A stretch of DNA of 64,000 nucleotides from CBDBND01 sp965207985. Lineage in GTDB: Bacteria; Pseudomonadota; Alphaproteobacteria; Rhodospirillales; Rhodospirillaceae. The position numbers and the translations under genes were made by a program. A model generated the notes under the pieces. The model was not told the origin of the DNA. It did no database searches and saw nothing but the letters and a program-made list of their open reading frames with translations. The stretch lies in the NCBI GenBank assembly GCA_965207985.1, contig CBDBND010000032.1:62001-126000 (forward strand). Reading direction: 5' to 3'. Position 1 is the first letter of the stretch. Each line of letters opens with the position of its first letter. Positions 61,635-64,000 of the stretch are shown one piece after another.

Positions 61635-64000
61635 ATGACCTTGTTTTTACTTCGACCCAGCGACGACACCGTAGACCACTCGCAGACCCGGCAATTTGAA
61701 CGGCCGGCGTCCCACACGGACGACTTTGCCGGCAATACGACAAGTACAGGAACGATCGCCGGCGATGCCGCCGTCCGGGGTGAACTGGAAGAAACCGGGG
61801 ACCGAGACTGGTTCCAAGTCCAGCTGGTCGCAGGCCGCACCTATACCTTCAATATGGAAGGCGCTCCCACCAACGCGGGAACCCTTACCGACCCTTTCCT
61901 GGTGTTGCGCGATGCCAACGGCGCTTTCATCAGCCAAGACGACAACAGCGGCACCAGTGATAACGCGCGGATTACGTTCACCCCCACAACGTCGGGCACC
62001 TATTGGCTGGAAGCCCGTTCCATTGCAGCAAGTAATGACACCGGTTCGTACGCCGTTTCCGCGAGTTTCACGAACGATGATCAAACAGACGGCTCTATCG
62101 ATGCCGCCAACTTGGATGGAAGCAACGGCTTTGTCCTTAATGGGATTGATGCTCTGGACTATAGCGGCCTTTCGGTCTCCGCTGCGGGCGATGTCAACGG
62201 AGACGGCATCGGTGACCTGATCATCGGCGCCAGGGGTGGCGACCCCAACGCAGTCACCGATGCAGGTGAGATCTATGTCGTGTTCGGCAGCTCGGGCATT
62301 GCCACGACGGGCACCATCGCGTTGTCCGCTCTCGGCGGCACCAATGGATTTATCATCAATGGGATCGATTCTGGTGATAGCAGCGGCTTTTCGGTTTCTG
62401 CGGCCGGTGATGTCAACGGCGACGGCATCGACGACTTGATCATCGGCGCACGTTTGGCAGACCCCAACAGCACCAGCTCCGGTGAAAGCTACGTGGTTTT
62501 TGGCAGTTCCGTCATCGGTGCCACCGGCGTCGTCGCGTTATCGGATTTAGACGGAACCAACGGCTTTATCATCAATGGCATCGATGTGGGGGACGGCAGC
62601 GGCATTTCAGTCTCCGCGGCAGGAGATGTAAACAACGACGGTTTCGATGACGTCATCATTGGAGCCAATGGTGGGGATCCCAATGGAAACTCCGGCGCCG
62701 GTGAGAGCTACTTGGTTTTTGGCGGTCAAAACGTGGGCAGCACTGGCACCGTTGAATTGTCGGCCCTCAATGGCACCAATGGCTTTGTCATCAACGGTAT
62801 AGACGCCGGGGATGGAAGTGGCATGTCGGTTTCCGCCGCCGGGGATGTCAACAGAGACGGGTTCGATGACGTCATCATTGGAGCATCAAACGCCGATGCC
62901 AATGGTGATTTGTCCGGCGAGAGTTATGTGGTCTTCGGCGCAACTGATGTCGGCGGTACCGGTGTTGTCGAATTGTCTGCGCTCAACGGCACCACCGGCT
63001 TTGTCATCAATGGCATTGATATTGGTGATTACAGTGGTGTTTCGGTATCTGCTGCAGGGGACGTAAACGGGGACGGTTTCGATGATGTCATCATCGGTGC
63101 TTATGCGGCTGATCCCAACGGAAGCTCAAGAGCAGGTGAGAGTTATGTGGTTTTCGGCGGGCTTAATATCGGAAGCAGCGGTGTTTTTGAATTGTCAGCC
63201 CTGGATGGGACCAACGGCTTCGCCATCAACGGGATCGATGCCATGGATTACAGCGGATCACGGGTATCCGCTGCGGGCGATGTCAACGGTGACGGCTTTG
63301 CTGACCTGATCATTGGGGCCAATGGCGGCGATCCAAGTGGAAACGCAGGTGCCGGGGAAAGTTATGTGGTTTTCGGCTCAGCCACTCTTGGCGGCACCGG
63401 CACCTTCGAGTTGTCCACCCTCGATGGCACCAACGGCTTTGTCGTCAACGGAATAGACTCCGGCGATAGCAGTGGTTCGGTTTCGGGAGCGGGAGACATC
63501 AATGGCGACGGCATCGATGACGTCATCATTGGCGCGGAGCGCGCTGATCCCAATAGCAACTCCGCGGCGGGCGAAAGCTATGTGATCTTCGGTATAGACG
63601 AATCCGAAGGTTTTATTGTCAACGGGACCGACCCTTTGGACCAAAGCGGCCGTTCGGTATCCCCGGCGGGAGATGTCAACGGCGACGGTATCGATGATTT
63701 TGTGATTGGGGCCGCGAATGCGGATCCCAACGGCAATTCTGATGCGGGCGAAACCATAGTGATCTTTGGCACCACCACCGCCATTGGCCCCAGCAACACA
63801 CTTGATTTGTCTGCGCTCGACGGGACAAACGGTTTTATCATCAATGGTATCGATGCGGGAGACCAGAGCGGCTTTTCGGTCTCCAATGCGGGCGACGTAA
63901 ACGGCGACGGCGTCGATGATCTGATCATCGGGGCTAGAAATGCGGATCCCAACGACAATGAGTCCGGTGAAAGCTATGTGGTGTTCGGTGCAACCAACGT
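61635..64000 (+). CDS. FG-GAP repeat (integrin alpha-type) secreted protein, partial
   Basis: A single open frame runs from ATG 61635 (preceded by GGGGGG) to the right edge, 788 codons. Residues about 25-150 form a bacterial pre-peptidase (PPC) domain: DRDWFQVQLVAGRTYTFN, FLVLRDANGAFISQDDNSG and GTYWLEARSIA. Nine FG-GAP units of about 72 residues follow. Each has NGIDxGDxSG, SVSAAGDVNGDGxDDxIIGA (calcium-binding DxNGDGxxD), DPN, GESYVVFG and LSALDGTNGF. Such proteins are surface or secreted beta-propellers, usually exported by type I secretion through a C-terminal signal that would lie beyond this window. No Sec signal is visible. Confidence 0.9.
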   Translation, partial: MTLFLLRPSDDTVDHSQTRQFERPASHTDDFAGNTTSTGTIAGDAAVRGELEETGDRDWFQVQLVAGRTYTFNMEGAPTNAGTLTDPFLVLRDANGAFISQDDNSGTSDNARITFTPTTSGTYWLEARSIAASNDTGSYAVSASFTNDDQTDGSIDAANLDGSNGFVLNGIDALDYSGLSVSAAGDVNGDGIGDLIIGARGGDPNAVTDAGEIYVVFGSSGIATTGTIALSALGGTNGFIINGIDSGDSSGFSVSAAGDVNGDGIDDLIIGARLADPNSTSSGESYVVFGSSVIGATGVVALSDLDGTNGFIINGIDVGDGSGISVSAAGDVNNDGFDDVIIGANGGDPNGNSGAGESYLVFGGQNVGSTGTVELSALNGTNGFVINGIDAGDGSGMSVSAAGDVNRDGFDDVIIGASNADANGDLSGESYVVFGATDVGGTGVVELSALNGTTGFVINGIDIGDYSGVSVSAAGDVNGDGFDDVIIGAYAADPNGSSRAGESYVVFGGLNIGSSGVFELSALDGTNGFAINGIDAMDYSGSRVSAAGDVNGDGFADLIIGANGGDPSGNAGAGESYVVFGSATLGGTGTFELSTLDGTNGFVVNGIDSGDSSGSVSGAGDINGDGIDDVIIGAERADPNSNSAAGESYVIFGIDESEGFIVNGTDPLDQSGRSVSPAGDVNGDGIDDFVIGAANADPNGNSDAGETIVIFGTTTAIGPSNTLDLSALDGTNGFIINGIDAGDQSGFSVSNAGDVNGDGVDDLIIGARNADPNDNESGESYVVFGATN

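Noticed and set aside
1..64000. CRISPR arrays, tRNA or rRNA genes, prophage modules, replication origin
   Set aside because: I read for spaced direct repeats, tRNA T-arm patterns and phage or replication genes and saw none. The only regular repeats are the FG-GAP units, the IS copies and the 76-bp duplication.
61635..64000. The roughly 216-bp periodicity at the right edge as a DNA repeat array
   Set aside because: The periodicity is fully explained by in-frame FG-GAP protein repeats with calcium-binding motifs.

Overview
The window reads as chromosomal DNA of an alphaproteobacterium, most likely a free-living, possibly marine, Rhodospirillales-like lineage. The basis is gene content and protein style, not a database match: a ceramide locus of the Caulobacter type, LptF/LptG, a DUF4212/solute symporter pair, Cox-type molybdenum hydroxylase subunits, DinB with a zinc ribbon, REC-only regulators and multi-PAS kinases. 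I see no tRNA, rRNA, CRISPR array, prophage or plasmid module.

Layout. 1-4.3 kb: the N-terminal part of a Tat-exported molybdopterin dehydrogenase subunit (minus strand, running off the left edge), then three SAM methyltransferases and a small unknown protein. 4.4-14.2 kb: an IS-scrambled zone. Two identical, oppositely oriented 931-bp IS5/IS1031-type elements and one 1588-bp IS5-type element sit in or beside a truncated M19 dipeptidase, an intact DegT aminotransferase, a REC-only regulator, a multiply broken five-PAS hybrid histidine kinase and a truncated glycine-zipper protein. 14.2-27.3 kb: a sphingolipid (ceramide) locus with acyl-ACP synthetase, ceramide-type reductase, ACP, serine palmitoyltransferase, a lipid kinase, a Tam41-like nucleotidyltransferase, LptF, LptG, a fatty acid hydroxylase and a GNAT-like ceramide synthase candidate, followed by an alpha/beta-hydrolase-fold protein and a methyltransferase. 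The serine palmitoyltransferase gene is frameshifted by a perfect 76-bp tandem duplication. 27.6-32.4 kb: a second unusual hydrolase, a DUF427 protein and a bufferin operon (DUF2282 precursor, DUF692/MNIO enzyme, DUF2063 partner, DoxX). 32.4-43 kb: a frameshifted unknown gene, an acyl-CoA ligase, an Lrp regulator divergent from an AceE/transketolase-like enzyme, a TPR-TonB protein, a small gene split by a 575-bp deletion derivative of the IS1031-type element, two TPR proteins, SufE and ArfB. 43-53 kb: a five-PAS histidine kinase, an ABC exporter, ChaC, DinB, the symporter pair and two REC-only regulators. 53.2-64 kb: CoxG, CoxS-like and CoxM-like genes with no CoxL beside them, a DUF1499 protein, two Tat-exported hydrolase-fold proteins, two exported metallo-beta-lactamase-fold paralogues, a gamma-glutamyltransferase and an FG-GAP repeat protein that runs off the right edge.

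What stands out. Four alpha/beta-hydrolase-fold proteins in this one window have Gly, His, His or Leu where the catalytic Ser of the nucleophile elbow should be, yet keep the rest of the elbow (G-x-?-T-G). They sit in three contexts: the ceramide locus, a solitary gene, and an exported cluster with MBL and GGT enzymes. Together with an M19 dipeptidase lacking three of five metal ligands, they suggest pseudo-enzymes or an unrecognised chemistry.

Caution. At least three single-base frameshifts (about 8075, 9033 and 32770) lie in or beside homopolymer runs, and one frameshift is an exact tandem duplication. Some of the apparent gene decay could therefore be sequencing or assembly error. The IS insertions and the amber codon at 11999 are not of that type.
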